DNA of 7,403 nt from Chloroflexota bacterium (GTDB lineage: Bacteria > Chloroflexota > Ktedonobacteria > Ktedonobacterales > Ktedonobacteraceae): NCBI GenBank assembly GCA_021828635.1, contig JAJZEJ010000415.1, positions 1 to 7,403 on the forward strand, written 5' to 3'. Below, one piece after another: positions 1 to 6,170 of the stretch. The number at the start of each line of letters is the position of its first letter. The first letter of the stretch is position 1. The notes under the pieces are model-generated. The model did not search any database. It was not told the DNA's origin and saw nothing but the letters and a program-made list of their open reading frames with translations. The translations under genes and the position numbers were made by a program.

Positions 1-777
1 AAAGGTTACATGCAGACCTACCTCGTCTACATGCGTAATCCAACCATGTATCTTCGTTCCGGTCGCTTCAGTGAATTTGTGGCCTTGCAACTCTTTATTG
101 GCGGCAAAGTCGCGGCACTCTTCTTCAATCCGCTCATGCTGGCTCTCCTGATTGCCTATATTCTCTTGCAGCCGGTGACGTTGTACCATACTTTATTCCC
201 CACACCAGTACTCTACGCTGGTATGGCCTGTTTCATCTTTGGCAACTTCTTCTATATGTACTCTCATGTCGTTGGCTGTATGAAACGTGGCTACTACACG
301 TTAGCGAAATGGGCGCTGCTCACCCCGCTTTACTGGTTGCTCATGAGTGTAGCCGCTTATATCGCCTTTTACCAACTGATCTTCAAACCGCATCACTGGG
401 AAAAAACGCATCACGGTTTGCATCTGCACGCCTCCTCAAGTGTGCAGGAAGAATTGGAGCAGGTGAAGCAACTCACCATGCGCCAGTCTACCGCAGCGTC
501 TTTCGCAGCTAGCAACCTCACCTTGCCACTGAGGCAGGAACTGGCGCAGGAAATCGAGATGATCTCGACCAGTACATCTTCAAATCTCTCTGTCTCTTCT
601 GATGATGTCGAGCTTGAGATCACGGAAAAACGGATGCGCGTGAAAATCCGTACCAATCCACACATCCCTGTAGTGCGTCTGAATACTCCTATCCCCTCTA
701 ATGAGAATGTACCGGTGACACCTGAGCCAGCCATTGAGCAGGATCAACCTGAGGAGACGTTGGAAAATGAATGGTAA
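1..777 (+). CDS. Membrane GT2 glycosyltransferase, C-terminal part (5' end outside window)
   Basis: Seen: the frame is open from base 1 to the TAA at 775-777, giving 258 residues. It begins KGYMQTYLVYMRNP, the stretch that in processive-type family 2 glycosyltransferases follows directly after the QxxRW motif. The true start and the catalytic GT-A domain therefore lie upstream, and the Met at base 10 is not the start. Three hydrophobic segments follow (about residues 24-58, 70-92 and 101-126 of the visible part), then KPHHWEKTHHG (129-139), a common end to the membrane core of these enzymes. The last ~115 residues form a Ser/Thr- and Glu-rich tail with no clear fold, presumably cytoplasmic. 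Family knowledge: such enzymes polymerise or transfer sugars from nucleotide sugars at the inner face of the membrane, often for exopolysaccharide. The sugar cannot be told, because the active-site motifs are outside the window. Confidence 0.85.
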   Translation, partial: KGYMQTYLVYMRNPTMYLRSGRFSEFVALQLFIGGKVAALFFNPLMLALLIAYILLQPVTLYHTLFPTPVLYAGMACFIFGNFFYMYSHVVGCMKRGYYTLAKWALLTPLYWLLMSVAAYIAFYQLIFKPHHWEKTHHGLHLHASSSVQEELEQVKQLTMRQSTAASFAASNLTLPLRQELAQEIEMISTSTSSNLSVSSDDVELEITEKRMRVKIRTNPHIPVVRLNTPIPSNENVPVTPEPAIEQDQPEETLENEW

Positions 778-786
778 CAGATATTT

Positions 787-824
787 GTGGTATCATCCTT
801 CCCATGGTTCAGAGGTGATACTGC
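787..824 (+). other. Intergenic hairpin 10 nt after the GT2 stop
   Basis: Bases 787-797 (GTGGTATCATC) pair with 814-824 (GGTGATACTGC): 11 consecutive pairs, three of them G-U, around a 16-nt loop that contains CCATGG. No T-run follows, so it is not a classic intrinsic terminator. Its place just past the stop codon suggests a role in 3'-end formation or mRNA protection, but chance cannot be excluded. Confidence 0.4.
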
Positions 825-836
825 ACTTCAAAAGAC

Positions 837-865
837 TTATCTGGCTCTCGGAAGCGCAATATACT
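837..865 (+). promoter_or_regulatory. Candidate sigma-70-type promoter for the GT-C gene
   Basis: TATACT at 860-865 matches the -10 consensus in five of six bases. TTATCT at 837-842 matches the -35 consensus in three of six, with a 17-nt spacer. It lies about 80 nt upstream of the ATG at 948 and downstream of the hairpin at 787-824. The order hairpin, promoter, ribosome site suggests that transcription of the GT-C gene may be reset here. This is pattern matching only, and the -35 box is weak. Confidence 0.3.
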
Positions 866-933
866 CACATAAACCTTCTCAAGAGCATTGTTGGACTCTA
901 TATGAAGCATATGTGAGCAGATGCAGGAGCAAT

Positions 934-939
934 AAGGAG
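934..939 (+). promoter_or_regulatory. Ribosome binding site of the GT-C gene
   Basis: AAGGAG lies 8 nt before the ATG at 948, a near-ideal Shine-Dalgarno sequence and spacing. It selects 948 over the second in-frame ATG at 954. Confidence 0.75.
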
Positions 940-947
940 CGAGTAGC

Positions 948-2843
948 ATGACAATGGAGCCTCAAGAGCGCGGTAAGGATGAACGCATACAAGAAGGGGA
1001 AGTCGTTCCGCCAAGACTGCACTCTTACACCCACGAGGTGAAGAAAGAGAGCGTACAAGTCTCGCGTATTTCTCACCGACGCTCTCCATCCACTTCGACG
1101 CTGGTCATTCCGCAAGAAGAGGAGGATTTTGTCGATCTGGCGGCTGTCACAGCATTCTTAAAAAAGCCGCAGGAGCATTCGTGGCGGATTATCCCGCGCG
1201 ATCCCTGGATGACCGCAACACTCTTAGTAGCCTATATTGCCAGTATTGTCTCGTTCTGGTACTACTATCAGACGCATCAAATTCTCATTTATGGCGATGC
1301 TTATGCGCATATGTTGATTGCACGGCGCATTGTCGATAGTCTGACACCGGGCCTGGCGCAGTTTGGTGGCGTTTGGCTACCCTTGCCGCATATCATTATG
1401 TTGCCGTTTATCTGGAATGCCTATCTGTGGCGCACTGGACTAGCCGGTAGCATTCCTTCGATGATCTGCTACATTATTGCATCAATCTATCTCTTCATGA
1501 CGGTACGCCGACTGACCAGGGATAGTCGGGCCAGTTTTATCGGTGCGCTGGTCTTCATTCTCAATCCCAATGTGCTGTACTTGCAAACAACGCCGATGAC
1601 CGAACCGGTGCTGATTGCCACTCTCACGGCAGCTTCCTACTACTTTCTGGCCTGGGTGCAGGAAGATCAATTGTATTACTTGATACTGGCTGGAGGCGCG
1701 ACGTTTCTTGCTACGTTGGCACGCTATGACGGTTGGTTTCTCTATGTAACCTTCCTGCTCATGCTCATACCTATCGGTTGGCTCAAGCGACAGCGTTGGG
1801 GACAGATCGAGGGCAACCTGCTTGTTTTTGGCACCATTGGTGGCCTGGGTGGACTGCTCTGGTTTATCTGGTGCTGGCTGATCTTCGGCAGCCCTCTCTA
1901 TTTCCAGAATGGCCCATACTCCTCGCAGGCAATGCAGCAAGCACTGATTCAGGCGCATATTCTCTTTACCTATCATAATCTCTGGCAATCTATTCGCTAC
2001 TATACCATCGATTCAATGGCGAATGTGGGGCCAATCATTTTCGTGCTGGCGGTTCTAGCCATTGTTCTCTTTATCATCAGGCGCGGATTGACGCCGGAGA
2101 TGCTGGCTGGTCTCTCCTTTCTTTCACCTTTCGCGTTCTATGTCATTGCGCTCTACGGTGGGCAGGCGGCGCTCTATGTTCCTGGCGCGGTCTCACCAAG
2201 CTTCTCACATCAGCTTTACAATGCACGCTATGGTGTCGAAATGGTCGTACCATGCGCCATCTTCATCGCCGTGTTGGCAAGCCGTATCTCGTTGGGGCGT
2301 CTGCACACTTTCACCCTGGGCGCTATTCAGGTTATACTAATAGGTCTCGTTATCGGACAGACGATTTTGACCACAACAGGGGGCATTGTCTCCTTGCAAG
2401 ATGGTCAATTCGGCCTGGATTGTGCGCATTCGCACCCTTTGATTATCTTCCTGGCGCAACACTACAATGGTGGTCTGATCTTAGAAGACCTCTACTCCAC
2501 CAAAATTGATGCGTTGAATCCAGAGGCCAATATCGATTTCAAGAATACCATCTATGAAGGCTCTGGCTCGCTCTGGCAACAGGCGCTAGCTCATCCGGCG
2601 CAATCTGTCGATTGGGTGATTGCGAATCCAACTGATCCACACGATATCGTAGCGCAGACATTGGGAACAAAACTGGCAACCGAATTTACACGCGATCTCG
2701 AAGAACCCAACGGTCTGAGCCTCTATCATCGCAATGGCCTGTCCTTCCCTACGCGCCCTATTCCAACCTACCTGCTAACCCAGAATAGCCAGTGCGTCAA
2801 CACCGGTCCAGCTCTTTCATTCACACCAGCAATACTCACCTGA
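948..2843 (+). CDS. GT-C membrane glycosyltransferase (ArnT/PMT-like, GT39-type)
   Basis: A 631-residue polytopic membrane protein, probably transferring a sugar from a polyprenyl-phosphate donor to an acceptor outside the membrane. Seen: residues 1-86 are hydrophilic and low in complexity (SPSTSTLVIP followed by EEEDF). The first membrane segment is about 88-107. It is followed by GDAYAH with D117 and H121, where GT-C enzymes carry their catalytic acidic residue in the first outer loop, then LTPGLAQFGGVWLPLPH (W143-H148). About 10-11 more hydrophobic segments run to ~475, with YNARYGVEMVVP before the last ones. A soluble outer region of ~150 residues ends the protein. The PGLAQ-GG-WLPLPH pattern fits bacterial ArnT/PMT_2-like glycosyltransferases (family knowledge). 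The start is fixed by AAGGAG 8 nt upstream. It follows a GT2 gene and precedes an exported propeller protein by 98 nt. Acceptor and sugar are unknown. The class is fairly sure, the exact family less so. Confidence 0.8.
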   Translation: MTMEPQERGKDERIQEGEVVPPRLHSYTHEVKKESVQVSRISHRRSPSTSTLVIPQEEEDFVDLAAVTAFLKKPQEHSWRIIPRDPWMTATLLVAYIASIVSFWYYYQTHQILIYGDAYAHMLIARRIVDSLTPGLAQFGGVWLPLPHIIMLPFIWNAYLWRTGLAGSIPSMICYIIASIYLFMTVRRLTRDSRASFIGALVFILNPNVLYLQTTPMTEPVLIATLTAASYYFLAWVQEDQLYYLILAGGATFLATLARYDGWFLYVTFLLMLIPIGWLKRQRWGQIEGNLLVFGTIGGLGGLLWFIWCWLIFGSPLYFQNGPYSSQAMQQALIQAHILFTYHNLWQSIRYYTIDSMANVGPIIFVLAVLAIVLFIIRRGLTPEMLAGLSFLSPFAFYVIALYGGQAALYVPGAVSPSFSHQLYNARYGVEMVVPCAIFIAVLASRISLGRLHTFTLGAIQVILIGLVIGQTILTTTGGIVSLQDGQFGLDCAHSHPLIIFLAQHYNGGLILEDLYSTKIDALNPEANIDFKNTIYEGSGSLWQQALAHPAQSVDWVIANPTDPHDIVAQTLGTKLATEFTRDLEEPNGLSLYHRNGLSFPTRPIPTYLLTQNSQCVNTGPALSFTPAILT

Positions 2844-2872
2844 TAGCGGGCATAATACCTGTCAAATGAATC

Positions 2873-2902
2873 TTGATGATGTAGTATTTTCATGTGTTTA
2901 TA
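2873..2902 (+). promoter_or_regulatory. Weak candidate promoter before the propeller gene
   Basis: The spacer at 2844-2941 is clearly AT-rich. It holds TTGATG (2873-2878) and, 18 nt later, TTTATA (2897-2902), a loose -35/-10 pair about 40 nt before the ATG at 2942. No strong Shine-Dalgarno sequence precedes that ATG; only AGAAAG lies some 12 nt upstream. The gene may instead be read through from the GT-C gene. Confidence 0.2.
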
Positions 2903-2941
2903 TGTATCTCTGGATAGAAGAACAGAAAGTGTTTCGCTTTT

Positions 2942-5900
2942 ATGCAAAAGCAGCATCAACGTTTTCTCTGGCTTCTGGCAACGCTGGCTGTTGCCATTAC
3001 GATAGCCTTTGTTTCTGTGGTAGCATTGACACCGCAGGCGAAAACACTGCAAGGACTGGCGGCAACCGAGGGCGGAAATTTGCCCACCTACATGCACGAT
3101 ATAGAACGGACATCGAATGCCAGCAACGAGACGATTCTCTCTACCAGCAATGCATCACAACTGGCAAAGCAGTGGGCTTTCAAAACTGGTGGAGGGATCG
3201 CGGCGGAGCCGGTGATTGTGAATGGTACCGTCTACGTCGGCTCCTGGGACGGCTATGAATATGCTCTGGACGCTTTGACCGGCGCGTTGCAGTGGAAGAC
3301 GTATCTGGGCATTACCGACGCGCGTTGTGTACCTGAAACAACAGGCATCACCTCAACGGCCACCGTGCAAAACGGCGTCGTTTACGTTGGGGGTGGTGAC
3401 TCTTACTGGTACGCGCTCAGTGCCGCCACCGGTCAGGTTCTCTGGCGCGTCTTTACAGGCAATAATAATGCTGCTGTTGGCTACTACAATTGGTCTAGCC
3501 CATTGATCTACAATGGGATGGCCTATATCGGCGTGGCGAGCGACTGTGATAACCCTCTGACACAGGGTAAGCTGCTGCTTGTCAATCTTCAACAACACCA
3601 GATTATCAAAACGCTCGACATAGTACCGAATGGACAAGAAGGCGGCGGTATCTGGAGTTCGCCCTCAGTTGATCCCACCACCAATACGCTGTATCTGACC
3701 ACAGGCAATATGTCAGAGATCGACCAACCACTGGCACAGGCGATCCTCGCCCTCAATGCTTCAACACTGGCAGTCAAGGGAAGTTGGCAGACACCGTTCT
3801 CACAGTCGGGCATAGACTCGGATTGGGGTGGGACACCCATCCTCTTTACCGATAAAGAAGGGCAGAAACTGGTTGTCGCCAACAATAAGAATGGTTTTAT
3901 CTATGCTTTCAACCGCAACAATATCAGTGCCGGACCAATCTGGGAGCTTCCTGCTTATATCGGCGGTGATTGCCCACCGTGTGGCAATGGAAGCGTCTCA
4001 TCAGGAACTTACGGCGGTGGGATGCTTTTTATGGCTGGTGGTAATACGCAAATTGGAGGTATAGGCTATTCGGGCGCGGTACGCGCCATTGATCCCGCTA
4101 CCGGTAAGTATCTCTGGCAACATCCTACCCCTGCTACGATCCTGGCAGCCCTGGTTTATGTCAATGGCCTGCTCATCGACGGTGAGGGGCAGGTGATGGA
4201 AGTGCTGAACGCACAGACGGGGCAGCGCCTCTATAGCTATCAGACCGGCAATGATATCTACGGCGCGGCGGCGGTCTCACATGGACGAATTTTTATCGGT
4301 TCACTGGATGGCTACATCTACTCCTTTGGCTTGAATGCCACTTCTTCTGCCTCTACCTCTACTACCACGCAGCAGTGTCCAAGCGGCTGGTCTTGTCAGG
4401 ATGTAGGGGCCGCAACGGGCAGCGGGCAAGAGACACATGCATCCAGCACGACCTGGACTCTGACCAGCGATGGTATGGGAACGGCGAATGTTACCGATCA
4501 GCTACGTTTTGATGCGCAAGCGGTGAGCGGCGACACGCAACTGCAAGCACATGTGCAATTGCCGACTCATGCACCAGGGCAGGCCCAAGTTGGCTTAATG
4601 GTGCGCCAGAGTCTGGATGCCGGTTCGCCACTGTATGACGTGTTTCTGGCCGCCAATGGCGACATTGTTGTGCAATACCGTACTGCCTTTAACGGCGGGT
4701 TGACCATTACTCAACAGGCATCACAGGTGCAACAGGCGCACTATATCGAGATACAGCGCAACGGCGACCGTTTCAGTGCCGCGACCTCAAATGACGGCAC
4801 GCATTATACGCTGATTCCGGGCAGTTCGGTAACGCTCGTGCTGCCGGCGCAAGTTCAAGCTGGCCTGTTTGTGGCCTCTGGCACTAACAGCACCGCGATT
4901 ACTGCGACGTTCGATCATGTCAGCATCGGCAATACACTGACGAATACACCGGTGGCAACGCCTTCAACTAGTGCTTGCGTGCAGGGTTGGCAGTGTCTTG
5001 ATATCGGCAATCCTCTGCGCGTAGGTGGGCAGAGTTTTCATAACGGTACCTGGACACTTAAAGGGGCGGGAACAGATATCTGGAATGTACACGACCAGTT
5101 TCACTTCGTCGGTCAGGCATTCAGTGGTGATGGCACGGTCAGCGCACGCATTGTTTCTCCCGCTGATACTAACCCGGAGGCTAAATCTGGGATCATGATA
5201 CGCGGTGGCACTGCTTCTAACGCTGCCTACTATGGAGCTTTCATCACGCCTGCTGATGGCCTGCTGATTCAGTATCGTGCGTTACCAGGATTGCAACCGC
5301 AGGTTCTTTTGACTGACCCAACCGTCGATTTTCCGATCTATCTCAAGATTGAACGCTGGAACAACATTTTCACGACCTATACGTCATCCGATGGTCTCAA
5401 CTGGACAGCAAATACCGACTCCATTCAGATGATCAACATGGCTAACGCCGCCGTTGGTGGACTGGCCGCTTCATCGCACGTGCCAACGACGCTCGCAACG
5501 GATGTCTTCGATCATGTCAGTGTCACCAACACGGCTGCTCCAGCACCCACCGCCTGCCCAACTGATTGGAATTGCGCTGACATCGGCTATCCGACGCCTG
5601 CCGGTAGCCAGATGTATAACGCGAACAGTGGTACATGGACCGTCGCGGGCGGCGGCTTCGACATTTTCAACCCTATCGATCAATTCCACTACGTCTGGCA
5701 GACAATGGCTGGTGATGGCAGTATTAGCGCCCACGTCGTCTCGCAAACCACAGAACTGTTCAATCCCAATTCCAAGTTTGGCCCAATGATTCGCGCGGGG
5801 ACTACCGATAACGCACCGTACTATGCGATCTTCGCGGAACCACAGAATGGTATTCAGGTGCAATGGCGCGTCCAACAAGGTGGTCCAACGGGTGAATACA

Positions 5901-6124
5901 AACTGCCGTTAAGCTATCAGATGCCAATCTACCTGCGCATCGTGCGCGTTGGTAGTACGTTCACTGCTTATGTTTCACAAGATGGTATCGTCTGGATACC
6001 TGTCATTGGGTCAACGCAGACTCTCGCTATGAATGGTCCGCTCATGGCCGGACTGGCGGTCACTTCTCACACGCCCGCCGCACTGAGTGTCGTCACCTTC
6101 GACTCGGTGAGCATCCAACCATGA
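2942..6124 (+). CDS. Exported PQQ-type beta-propeller protein with three concanavalin A-like domains
   Basis: 1060 residues. Seen: MQKQHQRF then a hydrophobic run to about residue 30 is a signal peptide or anchor without a lipobox Cys. An in-frame stop at 2915 and this signal fix the start at 2942. Residues ~52-465 form a quinoprotein-like propeller; I count eight blades, several ending in the PQQ-repeat pattern A-x-[DSN]-x-x-T-G-x-x-x-[WY] (108-118, 158-168, 382-392, 421-431). Three related domains follow (479-663, 679-861, 872-1060), each opening with a C-x5-C pair, and the second and third show DQFH and AGDG/SGDG-like motifs of DUF1349-type lectin-fold modules. Linkers are Ser/Thr/Pro-rich. 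All ten cysteines lie in the exported part, C344 and C347 as CPPC. The adjacent Cys-Cys pair of PQQ alcohol dehydrogenases is absent, so a binding or scaffold role is likelier than catalysis. It sits between two glycosyltransferase genes and may bind or carry glycan (inference). Confidence 0.85.
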   Translation: MQKQHQRFLWLLATLAVAITIAFVSVVALTPQAKTLQGLAATEGGNLPTYMHDIERTSNASNETILSTSNASQLAKQWAFKTGGGIAAEPVIVNGTVYVGSWDGYEYALDALTGALQWKTYLGITDARCVPETTGITSTATVQNGVVYVGGGDSYWYALSAATGQVLWRVFTGNNNAAVGYYNWSSPLIYNGMAYIGVASDCDNPLTQGKLLLVNLQQHQIIKTLDIVPNGQEGGGIWSSPSVDPTTNTLYLTTGNMSEIDQPLAQAILALNASTLAVKGSWQTPFSQSGIDSDWGGTPILFTDKEGQKLVVANNKNGFIYAFNRNNISAGPIWELPAYIGGDCPPCGNGSVSSGTYGGGMLFMAGGNTQIGGIGYSGAVRAIDPATGKYLWQHPTPATILAALVYVNGLLIDGEGQVMEVLNAQTGQRLYSYQTGNDIYGAAAVSHGRIFIGSLDGYIYSFGLNATSSASTSTTTQQCPSGWSCQDVGAATGSGQETHASSTTWTLTSDGMGTANVTDQLRFDAQAVSGDTQLQAHVQLPTHAPGQAQVGLMVRQSLDAGSPLYDVFLAANGDIVVQYRTAFNGGLTITQQASQVQQAHYIEIQRNGDRFSAATSNDGTHYTLIPGSSVTLVLPAQVQAGLFVASGTNSTAITATFDHVSIGNTLTNTPVATPSTSACVQGWQCLDIGNPLRVGGQSFHNGTWTLKGAGTDIWNVHDQFHFVGQAFSGDGTVSARIVSPADTNPEAKSGIMIRGGTASNAAYYGAFITPADGLLIQYRALPGLQPQVLLTDPTVDFPIYLKIERWNNIFTTYTSSDGLNWTANTDSIQMINMANAAVGGLAASSHVPTTLATDVFDHVSVTNTAAPAPTACPTDWNCADIGYPTPAGSQMYNANSGTWTVAGGGFDIFNPIDQFHYVWQTMAGDGSISAHVVSQTTELFNPNSKFGPMIRAGTTDNAPYYAIFAEPQNGIQVQWRVQQGGPTGEYKLPLSYQMPIYLRIVRVGSTFTAYVSQDGIVWIPVIGSTQTLAMNGPLMAGLAVTSHTPAALSVVTFDSVSIQP
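4376..4930 (+). repeat. Concanavalin A-like domain 1 (divergent copy)
   Basis: Residues 479-663 of the propeller protein. It opens with CPSGWSCQDVG and closes with FDHVSIG. It keeps the C-x5-C pair, the TWTL strand, the GLMVRQS strand and VQYR, but has TANVTDQLRF where copies 2 and 3 have D-I-[WF]-N...DQFH. It is therefore the most diverged of the three. A Ser/Thr-rich linker (SSASTSTTT) precedes it. Confidence 0.7.
4976..5524 (+). repeat. Concanavalin A-like domain 2
   Basis: Residues 679-861. It opens with CVQGWQCLDIG, contains TDIWNVHDQFHFVGQ, SGDGTVSARI, SGIMIRGG and LLIQYR, and closes with FDHVSV. This is the closest match to the DUF1349-like consensus as I know it. The closing TTCGATCATGTCAG (14 nt) is identical in DNA to the end of domain 1, a trace of duplication. 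The preceding linker is TNTPVATPSTS. Confidence 0.75.
5555..6121 (+). repeat. Concanavalin A-like domain 3
   Basis: Residues 872-1060, ending the protein. It opens with CPTDWNCADIG and contains FDIFNPIDQFHYVWQ, AGDGSISAHV, FGPMIRAGT and IQVQWR. The final strand FDSVSIQP runs directly to the stop codon, so the array ends cleanly at a domain boundary. The domain starts are spaced 200 and 193 residues apart. Confidence 0.75.
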
Positions 6125-6133
6125 TGCTCATCG
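6105..6133 (+). other. Strong hairpin spanning the stop codon of the propeller gene
   Basis: Bases 6105-6115 (CGGTGAGCATC) pair with 6123-6133 (GATGCTCATCG): ten Watson-Crick pairs and one G-U, around a 7-nt loop (6116-6122). The TGA stop at 6122-6124 sits at the loop and first pair. A looser symmetric stretch (GGG, TGAA, GAC, TTCA, CCC) follows at 6134-6153 and ends just before the next ribosome site. No T-run follows, so a classic intrinsic terminator is unlikely. It may instead tune read-through, mRNA stability or coupling to the downstream gene. Confidence 0.5.
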
Positions 6134-6157
6134 GGGATGAAGACTTCACGCCCACAA

Positions 6158-6163
6158 AAGGAG
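6158..6163 (+). promoter_or_regulatory. Ribosome binding site of the GtrA-GT2 gene
   Basis: AAGGAG lies 7 nt before GTG at 6171. This near-perfect site supports a GTG start. No ATG in this frame lies between the site and the GtrA core; the first, at 6264, would remove the whole N-terminal segment. Confidence 0.75.
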
Positions 6164-6170
6164 TCTGCCC

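Noticed and set aside
411..734. 107-codon - strand frame opposite the GT2 tail
   Set aside because: The Ser/Cys/Arg-rich product is typical of the complement of a Ser/Thr/Glu-rich coding stretch, and no ribosome site was seen.
900..912. ATATG-AAG-CATAT hairpin upstream of the GT-C gene
   Set aside because: Only five AT-rich pairs with a 3-nt loop; too weak to claim as a regulatory structure.
734..916. Small + strand frame of 60 codons after the GT2 gene
   Set aside because: It starts with TTG, overlaps the end of the GT2 gene, has no ribosome site and no recognisable protein pattern; it also covers the hairpin and promoter-like site.
1482..1988. 168-codon - strand frame inside the GT-C gene
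   Set aside because: The + strand here encodes clear membrane helices of a GT-C enzyme; the reverse frame has no family features and looks like an antisense shadow.
2866..3258. 130-codon + strand frame overlapping the start of the propeller gene
   Set aside because: It is out of frame with a clear signal peptide and propeller; beyond 2942 the sequence is only a frame shadow.
2942..4340. PQQ-dependent alcohol or glucose dehydrogenase
   Set aside because: The repeats resemble quinoprotein blades, but the adjacent Cys-Cys pair is absent and no clear cofactor or calcium site could be recognised, so an enzyme name would be over-reach.
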